Shown here piece after piece: positions 31,201 to 43,144 of a stretch of DNA of 64,000 bases. The translations under genes and the position numbers were made by a program. The notes beneath the pieces were generated by a model. The model was not told where the DNA came from, did no database searches, and saw only the letters and a list, made by a program, of their open reading frames with translations. Each line of letters begins with the position of its first letter. Positions within the stretch are counted from its first letter, which is position 1. The DNA comes from Venturia oleaginea. Taxonomy: Eukaryota > Ascomycota > Dothideomycetes > Venturiales > Venturiaceae. The stretch spans positions 372,001-436,000 of the forward strand of contig JABMLP010000020.1 in assembly GCA_013176395.1 (NCBI GenBank). The letters are read 5' to 3'.

Positions 31201-33811
31201 CATCGAAGACGTTTACGTTCTCGGCGCCATCGACGGCGTCTTCAGTACCTTTCACGCCTTCCTCGGCCTGAGCCTCGGTGGCATCGATGGCACCTTCAGC
31301 GCCATCAACGGCCTCCTCGGACTCCTGGGGAAGGGTCTTGACACGGCCTATGACTTTGCCAGATGCATCAACGACCTCTCCCTTGTCGTTGACCTTGTTC
31401 CCTTTGCATTTCTCAAGATCACCATCAATAAGCTCACCCACCGCCTCGCCATCCTCGTTGAGAATCTTGCCCTTCTTATTGACTTTCAGCCCCTCAAGAA
31501 CCTCCAGGCCAGGCAAGTACATGCCAGGGTCAACATTCTCGCCAAGCTTCTCGTGAAGCTCTTTCATGGCTTCCTCGGCAGCTGCGCCTGGAATGACCTT
31601 GACGCGACCGACAACCTTGCTGTTTTTGTCGACAACGTCACCTCGGTCGTTGACTTTCTTTCCAGCGCAGGCAGCTGGGTCACCATCGACAAGTTCGCCG
31701 ATAAGCTCACCCTCGCCATCAAGGATCTTGCCCTTCTTGTTGACCTTGAGGCCATCGAGAATGCGAAGGTCGATTTGAGGCAGGGCGGCGATGAAGTCTG
31801 TAGCACCTTCGGCAAGTTCGACTTTGCCAATGACATTGCCTTCTTCGTCAACGACTTCGCCCTTCTCGTTGACAGTCATGCCCTTGATCTTCTCGATGTC
31901 TCCTTCAGCGACTTCGCCAAGGATATTTCCTTCTTCGTCGACGATTTGGCCTTCGGAGTTGATTTCCTGACCCTCGAGGGCTTCGATTCCAGGGAGTTCA
32001 TCGACAGCTCCATCGATGGCCTCGCCAATTTCCTCCTTTGCGCCTTCGACGGCTTCAGCCGCCTGGCCTGCGGCACCTTCTGCGGCGCCTGCTGCGCCTT
32101 CAGCTGCATCAGCTGCACCCTCAGCTTTATCGGCACTCTCCTTAACGTCATTCTTGAGTTCGTCGGCATATTTGGGGAGCTCAGCAGCTTCCTCGAGGAC
32201 TTCAGCACTGCCAACGACTTTGCCTTCGTCATCAACGAATTCGCCGTTCTCATTTATCTCCAAGCCTTGAAGATCTGCTGGATTGCCTCCGGTAAGCTGG
32301 CCAACTTGGTCACCATCTTCGTTCCAAATGTTTCCGGCATTGTCGACAGTAAGACCCTTGAGAATGCTGACGCCTGGAATCTTGGTCTCACCAACATCCT
32401 CTGTCTCCTCTTCGGCTTGGGCGGCCAACTCCTTGGCCTTCTCGGGTAGAAGCTCGCAACGACCGACGAGATCACCGTCATCATCTAGGATCTCGCCATC
32501 ATCACCAATCGTGAAGCCAGCAAGGTCCTCAGCATCGCCCTCGGCGAGTCTACCGATTGGATTACCTTCTGCATCGTTGATGATACCGTCTTCGTTGACT
32601 TCGAGTCCCTTTAGGAGAGACATATCAATACCAGTTGCGTCTTCCGTTGTGTCTTTAACATCATTGGCAGTTTCCTTGACGGTGTCTTTGGCTTCCTCGG
32701 CAGTCTCCTCAACACCGTTGGTAGCATCACCAGCAGTGTCTTGGACAGACTCTGCGCGCTCCTTGACACCGTTGGTAGCATCGCCAGCGGTATCTTGGGC
32801 AGACTCTGCGGTCTCCTTGACAACGTTGGTAGCATCACCAGCAGTATCTTGGGCAGACTCTGCGGCACCCTCGACGGTTCCAGTGGGGTCTTCGGCGGCA
32901 TTATCGACAGTGTCGTTGGCATCTCCCGCTGTCGACTCGGCAATGTCTTTGACATCTCCCGCTTTCGACGCGGCAATATCTTTGACGTCTTCTGCTGTGG
33001 CTTTGTTATCTTCTGTTGTCGATTCGGCAATGTCTTTGGCGTCTTGTGTTGTAGACTCAGCCGTATCTTGGACGTCTTCTGCTGTCGACTCAGCTGTATC
33101 CTGTGTGTCGTTGGCGGCCCCAGAGACATCACCTTTTCCGAGCTTGCCAACGGCACCAGTAGCCTTGGAACCAAGACCTTTGGCTGTGTCAACAACATCG
33201 TTCGTTGATGATTCGTCGTCGTCGTCCTCTTCTTCTTCCTCTTCCCCAGCTGTGTCATCATCGCCAATGTCACCTGCCTTTTCTGTGGCATCATCGGCGG
33301 TGTCTTCTGCTGACTCTTCAATGTCTTCTCGTGCGCCTCCAGCAGTCTCCTCGACTTCATCGTCGTCGATTGGAGATGGATCCGCTTCCTCAAGATCTCC
33401 AGCTGCTTGCGAGACCTTGCCTCCAATATCTTCTTCGTCGAGATTACCTGATGCTTCCTCATCATCTTTCATCTCGACTTTGCTTGGTTCGGGCAACTTT
33501 TCTGATACATCCTGGGCCTTCTCGGTAACGTCTTCTTTCGAGGGCGTTCCGACTTCCGGTTTCGAGATGTTTGTAGCACTCGGCGTTGAAGGTCTTAACG
33601 TGTCTTGTGCTTTTTGGCCTACCGAGCCTGTGTTTGGTGTTTTGCGTGAGAGTTTGGTGGGAGTTCTGGGAGTTCCAGTTTTCCCAGCTGCCGGCGAGGG
33701 TGCCATGATTGCGGTAGGTTTGGAGGGTTCGGGGGTCGGGTGGTTAGAACGTCTAGTACGCTTTCTTTCTGGTGTAGGGGGAAAGCTATAGTATGAGTAG
33801 GAATTGCTCAT
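28230..33811 (-). CDS. Giant LEA-like / DUF3659 repeat protein with C-terminal DUF6987
   Basis: Two exons (33811-28868 and 28811-28230; intron gtaagt...ttacag, phase 0) encode 1841 residues. The N-terminal ~380 residues are low complexity and Ala/Asp/Glu/Thr rich, with LEA-like repeats of the A-E-S-A-Q-D-T-A-G-D-A-T type. I count 14 DUF3659 modules between about residue 390 and 1620. Each has the pattern L-x-G-L-x-V-N-x-x-G-x-I-x-D-x-x-G, then G-x-L-x-E-G-D, then a second similar half ending G-R-x-x. A tandem E-E-G-A tract separates modules 5 and 6. The second exon holds a conserved helical region (Y-I-E-A-A-D-R-T-P-R-E-E-L) of DUF6987, then hydrophobic Gly/Leu repeats (G-L-G-L-G-G-L). Function is unknown in the family; a structural or stress role is often suggested. 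The very long open frames on the opposite strand are shadows of the repeat code. Confidence 0.9.
31129..31200 (-). repeat. 12-bp tandem repeat inside the DUF3659 gene
   Basis: Six copies of a 12-base unit (CCTCCTCGGCGC on the plus strand) encode E-E-G-A repeats on the reverse strand. The four central copies are nearly identical and the edges have single changes. Because the unit is a multiple of three, copy-number change would not break the frame. Confidence 0.9.
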
Positions 33812-35682
33812 GTAATTACGGTCATGGAATGACTGGTGTATGTAAGGAAGTTAGGGAGACGCGACGAAACAGCGAGATCTTCTCTTTTAATGGGATACTG
33901 GAAAAGTATGAAAGACGATGACGTCGGGAACAGCATGAGCATGGGTAGCTCTTTGAGAGAGCTCGCGCCTCATGGCTGGGAAACAGAGCCATGACTGCGA
34001 AAGCAAACGTGGGCGCACTCAGGAATCAAGTTTTCCAATCAGCCTTGCGGGGATTACCCAATGAGGAAATTGTCATTGCGTCACATTTATGGGAGAGTGC
34101 GACAAGTGTGGCTGGACGTGGTGAATTGTGTAGGCATCGGAAGTGATTGGCCAATGGTGTGTTTTAACATCAGTCCATAAGACCCCTGGTGGTGCATGGC
34201 GTCTGCTCCCGGACGAGATGGATGATCTGAAAAAGCCAGCGCGTACTCGAGGTCGATATGACGACGAAATCGCACAGATGGATGGACGAAGAAGATGCCT
34301 GACAAGGAAGCATCCCGAAAACTTGCATAGAAACCTTGTTAGCAACCTTGCATTGAGCGTCGATCCTCGCGGGTAAGAACCAATGGAATAAATCCTGCAT
34401 CCATGCAACGCGCAAAGACTGACGGGAAGTTTTAGGGAGATTTTCCAAGGCTGGCTGCTCCACAAGGACTGGGGTTCAATGTTGGAGGATCGAGATGGAA
34501 CTGGTTTGTGCTCACTGCTCAGGGGGAAACGGCAACTGTAAAGAGCAGTAATGGCGTCTCGTACTACCGGTAGGCCGATATGCCTCGTGGCTGTTAGGTG
34601 CGTAGCATGCGTAGCACACGGAGCTATGGACGGTAGAAATTCGGGAAATTCGATGGCAAAGCTGGGGACGTTTCAGCGGGCATGTACGGCGACGTCATCT
34701 CGGCAACGGGGTATCGCGAAACCCTGCAAAAGTTGGCAGCGCTTGTACCCATAATGTAAATCTCCATTAGTGTCAGATCGACGAACCTGTGGCGGTGGCG
34801 GTGTTAGGTAGCCCTGCGATACTTTGATCGATACGTAATAGTCCGAGCCGGGTGCGACGTGATTGTTTCCTACGTACAAGTATCCAAGCTCAAGAGCGAC
34901 GTGTTCTCTCTATGCTCTTCCAAGTGTCCTGGTCGCTTGAATTATTTAGCAGAGAAACGAAGCGCACTTCTCCTTGTGACTGCCATCGAGTTGATGGCGT
35001 GCTCCAAGTTCGATCCAGACGACGCCTCTGTACAACGCATGCAAATGGCTTTACCAAGTCATGATGGGACGTAAGAGAAGTACTACAGATTCTTCTGTGA
35101 CACGTCCCCAATGCTGCACTGGTTTTGGTAGGCGAGAGAAGCTGCAATAAAGACTATTGGCCGCACCTTGTGTCCTTACCTTCCACGCCCGCGATAACCG
35201 TGTTGCCTGGAATTGGAGCTTTCAATGCATGGTCAGTTGAGCTTTCGCATCATCAAGACCAGCCGCTAATCGTGAGGAGGTAGATGGTTGACGAGGCGTA
35301 TGGCTGTTGTATGGTATTCGGGCCGGTGCACAAGACTGTCGTGTGGGTATCGAGTTAGGAGGAGGCAGGGATGATGAATAAGCTGATCATGTGAGCATCT
35401 TCTTTACGATGGATTCACATCTTTAGATCAATATGACCATTCTAGCTCCCGCCTGTCCATCCAATCTTCACTTCCTGACTGATAGCAGAAAACAGTTCTC
35501 GAAAACATACAAAGGTATTCCGAGTATTTCCACGGGCATTGCTTGTGCGAAGCTCTCTCCACAATGCAGTCGTACAAAATATCTCCGATAACTCCCTAAA
35601 ACCCGCTTCCCTGTAGTCAACCTTCTCAATTCCTCATGCTCACAACAACTGGAACAGCTAGCTGGCGAGAGACACCGCAACC
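33812..35682. other. Long divergent intergenic region
   Basis: About 1.9 kb between the start of the DUF3659 gene and the start of the phosphate carrier. Only short frames without domains are seen. It presumably contains both promoters; the 150 bases before 35683 are C/T/A-rich leader. Confidence 0.5.
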
Positions 35683-37084
35683 ATGCCAATCGCATTTCCT
35701 GCCATCGGAGCCCTTTTCAACTCCTTCTCCTCGTCCAATCCATTAATAGTCTTGCAACATAAAACCAAACAACCTCCTCGATCCAAATATGAAGCTCGGT
35801 CTGAGCTATATGGGGCTTGGAGTGTCTCCGAAGATGCAAAAGCAAAGGCAGACCAATTGAGCGACAAGGCGGTCAAGGAGTTTGATAAGGCCAGTGCGGC
35901 TGCTCAGGCGAAGACTGGACAAATCGAAATGTACTCGCCAAAGTTCTATGCGGCTTGTACCTTTGGCGGTCTTCTGGCATGCGTAAGTGTTCCCGATACT
36001 CCACCTTCAGACATCAAGGAGACTGCCACCGAAATTGGCGTATTGCAAGTCGAGATCAACATCGCTATACTTTCAGAAGCTTTGAAGACAAGCTTCAAAG
36101 ATTCAAGGACATCTGATCTGAGCCTGGAAATGTACACTGAATGCAGACGCCCGCTGATCATCCTCACAGGGTGTCACCCACACAGCTGTCACTCCTCTCG
36201 ATCTCGTCAAATGCCGTCGACAAGTCGATTCGAAAATGTACATCGGCAACTTCCAAGCTTGGGGTAAAATTGGCCGCGCAGAAGGAATTCGAGGCATTTA
36301 CACAGGTTGGGGTCCAACCTTCTTCGGATACTCAGCCCAAGGCGCTTTCAAATACGGCGGTTACGAATTCTTCAAGAAATTCTACGCCGATCTTGCTGGT
36401 CCAGAAGCTGCATACAAGTACAAGACTGGACTTTACCTTGCTGCATCCGCCTCTGCTGAGCTCATAGCCGATGTCGCCCTCTGCCCGTTTGAAGCTATCA
36501 AGGTCCGTATGCAAACCACTATTCCCCCTTTCGCAAGATCGACCTTCACCGGCTGGAGTACCATCACTGCAAAGGAAGGATTCGGAGGGCTCTACAAGGG
36601 TCTGTATCCACTCTGGGGCCGTCAAATTCCATATACCATGATGAAGTTCGCATCCTTCGAGACCATTGTTGAAATGATCTACGACCGTCTGCCTGGCCAG
36701 AAATCCGATTATTCCAAGGCGGCCCAAACAGGTGTCTCCTTTACTGGTGGTTACATGGCTGGTATCCTCTGTGCCATTGTGTCGCATCCAGCTGATGTTA
36801 TGGTCTCGAAATTGAATGCTGGTCGTCAACCTGGTGAGGCTTTTGGTGCTGCCATGGGTCGCATCTATAAAGATATTGGATTCGGTGGTCTATGGAATGG
36901 GTTGCCTGTCCGTATTGTCATGATTGGTACCCTGACTGGATTGCAATGGATGATCTATGGTGAGTTTTCGTGCATCGATTCAAAACAAGAGCAAAATCTG
37001 ACATGTACGAAAACAGACTATTTCAAGATTTTCATGGGCCTGCCCACAACCGGTGGCGCTGCTCCAACTGGAGAGAAGAAGTAG
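35683..37084 (+). CDS. MIR1: Mitochondrial phosphate carrier
   Basis: Three exons (35683-35982, 36170-36959, 37017-37084) encode 385 residues. Intron 1 (187 bp) starts gtaagt and ends cacag; intron 2 starts gtgagt and ends aacag. Three mitochondrial-carrier repeats are visible, with signatures T-P-L-D-L-V-K-C-R-R-Q, C-P-F-E-A-I-K-V-R-M-Q and H-P-A-D-V-M-V-S-K. The repeats contain G-W-G-P-T-F-F-G-Y-S-A-Q-G and F-K-Y-G-G-Y-E-F-F-K, typical of the phosphate carrier (Mir1/Pic2/SLC25A3). It imports phosphate with a proton across the inner membrane for ATP synthesis. The ~85-residue N-terminal extension with a charged helix is usual for filamentous fungi. Mir1 and Pic2 paralogues cannot be told apart here with certainty. 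Confidence 0.93.
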
Positions 37085-37407
37085 AGAGCTGAACAAATAG
37101 CGAAGAAATGGGGAACGGTAGGGTACCGATGGAGGAAGCACGACCAAACTTCGATCAACTTTTTTCCCTAGCGTAAGTTCCGGGAAATCGCCGCCTCTTT
37201 GCCTCTTCAAACCCTATGATCCTTTCACCTTTTTGGGATTCCCTGTATCATATTGTCAATACGGAACTAAACTTTTATCGTCAGTGTTAATTACTGTATG
37301 CTTGACAACTCGGACAGCATGATCGAATTTGCCTTTCCTAAACACCAGTTGTAATGCGCATTTAACAAATAAAGCCAACCAGAAAACTCTCAGCAGGAAT
37401 ACAGCGC
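37085..37407. other. Convergent 3' intergenic region
   Basis: About 320 bp between the 3' ends of the phosphate carrier and the Kre33 gene. No feature is seen. Confidence 0.5.
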
Positions 37408-40400
37408 TCATTTCTTACTCTTCTTCGACTTCTTGCTCTTCTTCTCTCCCAGAGACTCCGCCTCCTTTTGCGCTTCGGCCAATGCCTCGCCTGGTGCTTT
37501 CCTCTTCTTGCTATCCTTCACTCTCACAGCTGCGGTAGTCGATTTACCATCTTTGATGAGTTTTTGCGCTTGCTCCCATTCTTCCTCTGGTGCGTCGCCG
37601 AGTGTGTATCTGAAAAGCGTTATTAGTAATCACGCCATTGCTACCGTTGATCAAAGAGACAACAACACACCTCTCCAAATTAGCATCAATCATTTCCCGA
37701 ACCCTCTCCCTTTCCTTTTCCCTCTCCGCAGCTTCAATGCCTCCTTCCCTTAATTCTTCCTCTAGATCGCCTATTGGAAGAGCTCTCAAAGAAGTATCAA
37801 CAGCATCATCACCATACGCCTCGTTATCATCATTAATGTCAGCATCGGGCATCCCCTCCGCCGCAGCACCTTCAACCAATCCCCTGAAACAAGTCGCCAT
37901 CTTCCGTATCACCTTAGTAAAGATGCCGAGTAACTGACTAGCAGAAGTGTCATACTCCTTCACTAAATCATCGATGCTTTTCCGTTGCAGACCAAGAGCC
38001 AGAAGAAGACTCTGTTGCAATCTCGAAAGTTGAACGGCGTGTTTCGTTCGGCCGCTGAACCATAATGTTGCGATCGTGGGGAGCATATCGAGGATAACGT
38101 GGTGATCGAGCATTTGATCGGCATAGCTGTCTAGACGTTTGAGATCGTGCGGGGAGAAGAGTTGATCGAGTTGGGGTTTGGTGAGGGTTTGGATGGGGTT
38201 GGATGTATCCAATCCTGCGCCTTTGAGCGCGGATTGATCGATGGAGAGACAAGTGGTTGAGCTGAAGGTTCGGAATTCGTAGGAGAGAAGATTGAGGAAG
38301 CGGCGGTGGAAGTCGCGGGAGAAGGAGCCTAGCCAGCTTGGGTCGTTTTCTGAGCGGTTGAGGGCGCGGATCATGACTGTGGTGTGTTCTCCGGTCAAGT
38401 CGTTGGCTGTTTGGCGAAGGTATACTGGAGTGAAGGCGCCGCGATTCCAGAATTTGAGCAGGGGGTATGTTAGACCGTAGCTCACACCTACATAGTCAAG
38501 CTGTTGCGGTTTGGTTTCTGACAGTCGGGCGAAGAGAGGAGGCATAGCATTGATGTCTCGGACCTTGACGTTGTCTTGTAGTAGCGTGGAACTTTCCAAT
38601 TCAGCATCAGTGACTCGGACCATCTCGTCCGGCTCGCTCATAGTGCTCTCTGTGAGGTTTGTAAATTTTCCTTCGTAGAAATCTGTGAGTAATTCGAGAG
38701 CGCGCGATCCATATCCCATTCCCGTGTACTCGGGATTAGTGGCAATACGAACGACTCGGGCACCCGACAATCCAGCAAACTCATCGTCTTGGAATTGCTG
38801 ACTAACAAGCCATGGGATGAGATCTCCGGCCTCTCTTTGACCACGACTCAAGCTGTTCAAGACACTTTCTCGGCTAATTTGACCTTCAAGTGCTACCTGA
38901 AGGACACATAGTGGCTCTGGGAGATGACTGGGGTTCTCGTCCATCGGAGGTACTAAAACATACAGCTGATGGGCAGGGGCATCGGACATGAGCTGGAGAT
39001 CGTTCGGTGAGTTCTTGTAGTGACTGGCAACGTATAATGCCATCATCTGCTGCAAGAATTTCTCGGAAACAGGGTGAAAAGAGAAAAGCGTATCTCGGTT
39101 GACCATCACAAGCTCGCACTTCGATGGATGTGGGCAACCTATAGTCCTTAATTTTGAGCGAGGAAGTGTCGCGTCTAGGCAAAGGAGGTTATTGAGCCAT
39201 TTCTCGACGGAGTCTCCAGGGGCGTAACGGATAGGTTCCGACAGTGTGATTTCTCGCAATGAACGGCCACCAGCAGAAGATGAAGAAGACGCCTTTCCTG
39301 ATTCCCTATCAGCAACCATGGCATCCGATCCATTTGGCTTCTGTATTCCGCTGGCCTGCTCTCGGAGCTGTTGAATCAATTTCAAGGACAGAGAACGTCC
39401 GGTGCCTTCGTATCCATTAATGGTCGATGCCATGAACACAAGATATGGTCCCATAAGTTTCCGCACAAGTGGTAGAGGAATTGCAGCTGCTTCGTCAATC
39501 ACTACCAACTCAGCTTGGCCCAGAGCGTATGCATCCTCAGGCTTGATGTATTGAATCGTTTGACGGTGGTTCCGATGGACATTAACCCGAACAATAGCCT
39601 TGTGGAAGTCGGGATTCGTTGACTGGATGATGGAGTAATCGACGTGATCCAGATATCCAAGAGCGTCAAATCCTTTGAAGATGAATTCGAACAACGTTTT
39701 CAAGTTCTCGGGGCTCGGAGAAGTGATAAAAATGTTGCTGTATCCATGAGCTATAGCTGCCGCGACCGCCACGCCTAAAGCTGCAGACTTTCCACGTCCA
39801 CGCGCTGCTGTGAGGGTGACTGTGCTTTGTAGGGTTTTCTCTGCAATTGCATCCACGAATGTAAGTAGAGCCTTGGCTTGATCCACCGTCTTCGCCAATT
39901 GAACCAAAGATCCCACAGGCTGTGTTTCTACCAGACTTTCCTTGATTTCCTCCAACTCTTTAGCGTGCGGTGTCTCATCGTCGGTCGGAGGTGGTAGTTG
40001 TTTTACGGCCTTGCCTCCAGATATTGGTAATACGTTCAATTCGTCATCCACCACCAAGCACGAGTCGCATCCGCCCAAGGAGAGGATGAATCGCTCGTTG
40101 AATCGCGCAACCACATCTCCATGTGCTTCTGTCCGATATCTCGAATGGACGTCCATAGAAAGTGTGTAAAGCTGTTTCAAGCTGTTCATGCCCTTCAATA
40201 GCAAAATGACCAGTCCTCCCCCTTCTACCGTTTCCACTGTTCTCGCTAGCAAATTTGGTGATAAGGCTTCGAAATCTTGCAAGATACACATGCCATATGT
40301 ATTACCCAGAATCTTCTCCGTCTCTTTGTAGTAACAGTACCGAATGTTCTGCGTGCTCACGAAAAGCTCGAATGGGTCCTCGTTGTCAACATCCCTGATT

Positions 40401-40651
40401 CCCCTCTTGATTTCCTTCTTAATCTTCTTTTCGCGCTTCTTCCGGTGCGACGAGAAGCCCAATAGGTTCTTCTTGTAGGCCCATAAGACGGTCTTGTTAA
40501 GTTTGAGGTCGACATTGAGGAGAATGTGGTAGAGATTGACGATGACGTCCTTTTGTCTGTCGCCGACGACAACGAAGAAGGATCTCTTCTTTTCCTGGGC
40601 TCCATTGCGAATGAGGGCTGGTATCCTCGAGTCGATAGCTTTCTTCACCAT
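37408..40651 (-). CDS. KRE33: RNA cytidine acetyltransferase Kre33/NAT10
   Basis: Two exons (40651-37671 and 37609-37408) encode 1060 residues; the intron (gtgtgt...ttcag) splits an Arg codon near the C-terminus. I start at M-V-K-K-A-I-D-S-R-I-P, the conserved beginning; an ATG five codons upstream (40666) is also in frame. The helicase-like part has Walker A A-A-R-G-R-G-K-S-A-A near residue 282 and V-V-I-D-E-A-A-A-I-P-L-P. The GNAT part, near residue 635, has R-I-A-T-N-P-E-Y-T-G-M-G-Y-G-S. A tRNA-binding region and a basic K-K-S-K-K-S-K-K tail follow. The enzyme makes N4-acetylcytidine in 18S rRNA and, with Tan1, in tRNA-Ser/Leu, and is needed for small-subunit assembly in the nucleolus. Length equals the yeast protein (1056). 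Confidence 0.96.
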
Positions 40652-41312
40652 GTTTCCTCCGCCCACCGCGTTCCCTTTCGGAGACTGGAATCCGATATGT
40701 GTGTGTTCTCTGGGGGGCAGCTAGTCTGAAAGAGTAATTCGGCGACAGAGTGTGTAGATATCGCGCGGAGTGAATGAGATGCAGTGCTTGCAATTCTTGT
40801 TGTCTCTGGCGAACTCGAAGCTTTCGATCCAACCCTGAAACTTTTTTTAGAAGCTAACCTGCGATTGGAGTAGCTCCATAATCCTTATCGATATCTAACC
40901 GTTCCACGTGGACCAAGCCAAGATCTTGCAGAGCTCCAACCCCATCTCAGTTGTCCATCTCACTCACCCATCTCTATAGCATTTAGAATGTACTGCTATT
41001 CCATTGCAGCATGTGCGAGAATGGCCGGACTATGTGATAGCCAAAATCGTAGACATGTTCAAAGTACTCATCTGAAGATCTATGATTCGTCCTTGAACAT
41101 GGACCTCGGGACTTTGCATCTCAAACGAGTAACACCGGATGTTGCATTAAGATCCGATTCATCAATCTAGATCTCTGTCTAGGCTTATTCTCCTGCCAGT
41201 CTTTCAATTCTTAGTTCAAAACACATTCTTCTCATCTCGCATCATAACACCGCACTATTTCTCCTCAACTCCAACTTCAATATCTCCCATTCTTCCCACA
41301 ACAACTTCAATC
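40652..41312. other. Divergent promoter region between KRE33 and the VOC gene
   Basis: About 660 bp with no credible frame. The 41200-41312 part is a CT/CA-rich leader for the VOC gene. Confidence 0.5.
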
Positions 41313-41796
41313 ATGCCCACAAGACTCGGCGCCATCGGTCTCGGAGTTTCAGACATGGCCAAATCCGTGGCCTTCTATAAGGACCAACTAGGAATGGTTC
41401 CAACCCAATTCTTCGTACGTACCTTCCTTGTCCCAACCTCATACCCCCCGTGCTAGTATATCATTACTCATATCACGCCTATAGGACGTAGCCCACTTCA
41501 CCGAAACGGTAATGACCTACCCCCACAAACAAGCCGGTCCTCCAATTCTCTTAATGCAATATAAAAACACCGCCCCGCCAAAGAATCAATTGGGAAAATT
41601 GGTGTTCTACGTTGAAGATGTAAAAGCGGTACGTGACAAATTAGTCAAGTATGGTTGTGAGGTATTTTTGGAACTGGGCGCGGGGGAAGGGTGGGTGAGC
41701 AAGATTTTCATGTGCCGAGATCCAGATGGGTTTGTGTTGGAATTTATGCCGTTGAGTCTGTTGAAAGGCGTCCCCGATTCGAAGGGGAAGTTGTGA
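41313..41796 (+). CDS. VOC (glyoxalase/bleomycin-resistance fold) protein
   Basis: Two exons (41313-41414 and 41485-41796; intron gtacgt...tatag, phase 0) encode 137 residues. The N-terminus, G-A-I-G-L-G-V-S-D-M-A-K-S-V-A-F-Y-K-D-Q-L-G-M, is the first beta-alpha-beta of the vicinal-oxygen-chelate fold. The end, F-M-C-R-D-P-D-G-F-V-L-E-F-M-P, carries the usual D-P-D-G-x-x-x-E with the metal-ligand Glu. One domain only, so it would act as a homodimer. The family covers glyoxalase I, dioxygenases and epimerases; the substrate is unknown. No signal peptide, so it is probably cytosolic. Confidence 0.85.
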
Positions 41797-42728
41797 GGGC
41801 ACAGTAGTCTCATCGATTCATGCCCGCTAAGAATCAACGTACTTCATTCATTGCAACACTTCAAAGTCACCATCGATATCAATAGAGTTCTGAAGATATT
41901 ATGGAGACGTGCCAGATTTTATCGATATCGATCTCGGATTAAACTGCTATCTGTGGGCAGGATTGCTATTATCTACGGGCTGGACCAGATATGAATTGAA
42001 GAGACCACTGCGAGGGCGAGGGACGGATCGAGAGAAGATTGGAGTAAACAGGAGAGATGCGAGGATGCGAGGTCGGGTGACTAACCCTACTAGGTAAAAG
42101 CAGATATTCCACAAATTCGCTGATAGATCCATTTTCCCACAATCCCATGAAAGTACACCACGCCTCACACAATATCTCTGAGGAAATGAGAGAAGTCTCC
42201 ACGATAACCTTTTCACACAGTCGGTACCTGCCCGCGCATATCAGCCTTTCTCCGTAAGCTGCATCAGCTGAAAGAAGACCCCAGAGGCCGTGGCATAACT
42301 GATCATGGTTGACAATGGTGGGGGAACCCATTGGTCTCTGAATATATGCATCGGTCGAAAACGAAAAGGAAAGTCAAACAGCCCTTCATAAATCCAGCTG
42401 ACGCCTATCCACATAACCATTCGCCCAAAGTTCAGGACAGAGAACGTTACCATACCTGCTTTCAGTCGATGTGTATTTCTCACACGGATTTTTCCGGGTC
42501 TGAGGCCCAGCAACAATCATTGCCGCCCAAAATCTTACAAACAAAGCTACCGTGAACCTTAAACTGTATAATAGGCAGAGTTAATGCACGGAATGAAGGT
42601 GGCTCGTGTTCTTGCTCTTCGCTACTTTCATACATATAAGAATGGAATTACGACACATCTAAAGAGCACAACCAGATACCAGATGATGACAAGGAAATCA
42701 GCAGTCGTGTAGACTCATCCATTGACAG
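41797..42728. other. Intergenic, one unclear coding-like segment
   Basis: Reverse-strand sequence at 42516-42241 has hydrophobic, coding-like composition (V-L-N-F-G-R-M-V-M-W-I-G-V-S-W-I-Y). No start/splice arrangement could be made to work. Otherwise empty. Confidence 0.35.
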
Positions 42729-43144
42729 TTAGAATGAAACAACAGCTAATGCAAATAGAGCGACGAGCAATGTTAGGAAGGCAGATTGAACTGTTGCTCC
42801 ACGGCCACTGCCAGCTTGATGGAACCGGTTTGAGATCTCCATGGGCGAAGCTTCGAAAAGTAGGGGGATAGTGGTTGTCGTATCCGACCTCCTACTGAGA
42901 GACTTATTATGCTGGGACGCCACAGCATAGGTGATGATGTCTAATTCGTGGCGTTGCCGATCTCTGATGCTGCGTCTTCCAAGTTGGCAAAAGCAAATTC
43001 TTCCGTCAACCATAGCGCGGCTGGGAGACGGAACAATCAATGACAGCAAGCAAAAGAAACAGGTTCGGGAGGAAGAAGATCGGCATACTTCGAGGTGTCG
43101 GGGTGCCGTATTTCTACGGCGATTTGACCGCTGTCCAATTCCAT
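42729..43144 (-). CDS. Small predicted tail-anchored membrane protein, unknown
   Basis: Two exons (43144-43089 and 43020-42729) encode 115 residues. The intron (gtatgc...ctcccag, 68 bp) splits an Asn codon and moves the frame, so the gene is not visible as one open frame. The product starts M-E-L-D-S-G-Q-I-A-V-E-I-R-H-P. It has a basic middle (L-G-R-R-S-I-R-D-R-Q-R-H) and a T-rich stretch, and ends in one hydrophobic segment of about 18 residues (A-F-L-T-L-L-V-A-L-F-A-L-A-V-V-S-F) at the extreme C-terminus. That is the layout of a tail-anchored or GPI-type protein; without an N-terminal signal peptide, tail anchoring is more likely. I do not recognise the family. Confidence 0.5.

Noticed and set aside
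30005..32449. 814-codon plus-strand open frame
   Set aside because: It lies entirely opposite the DUF3659 modules, has no domain, and its sequence is the periodic complement of the repeat code (V-D-D-L-A, L-V-D, A-I-L-V patterns).
32283..33791. 502-codon Ser/Pro-rich plus-strand frame
   Set aside because: It is the antisense of the LEA-like Ala/Asp/Glu-rich N-terminus; serine-rich composition is the expected complement.
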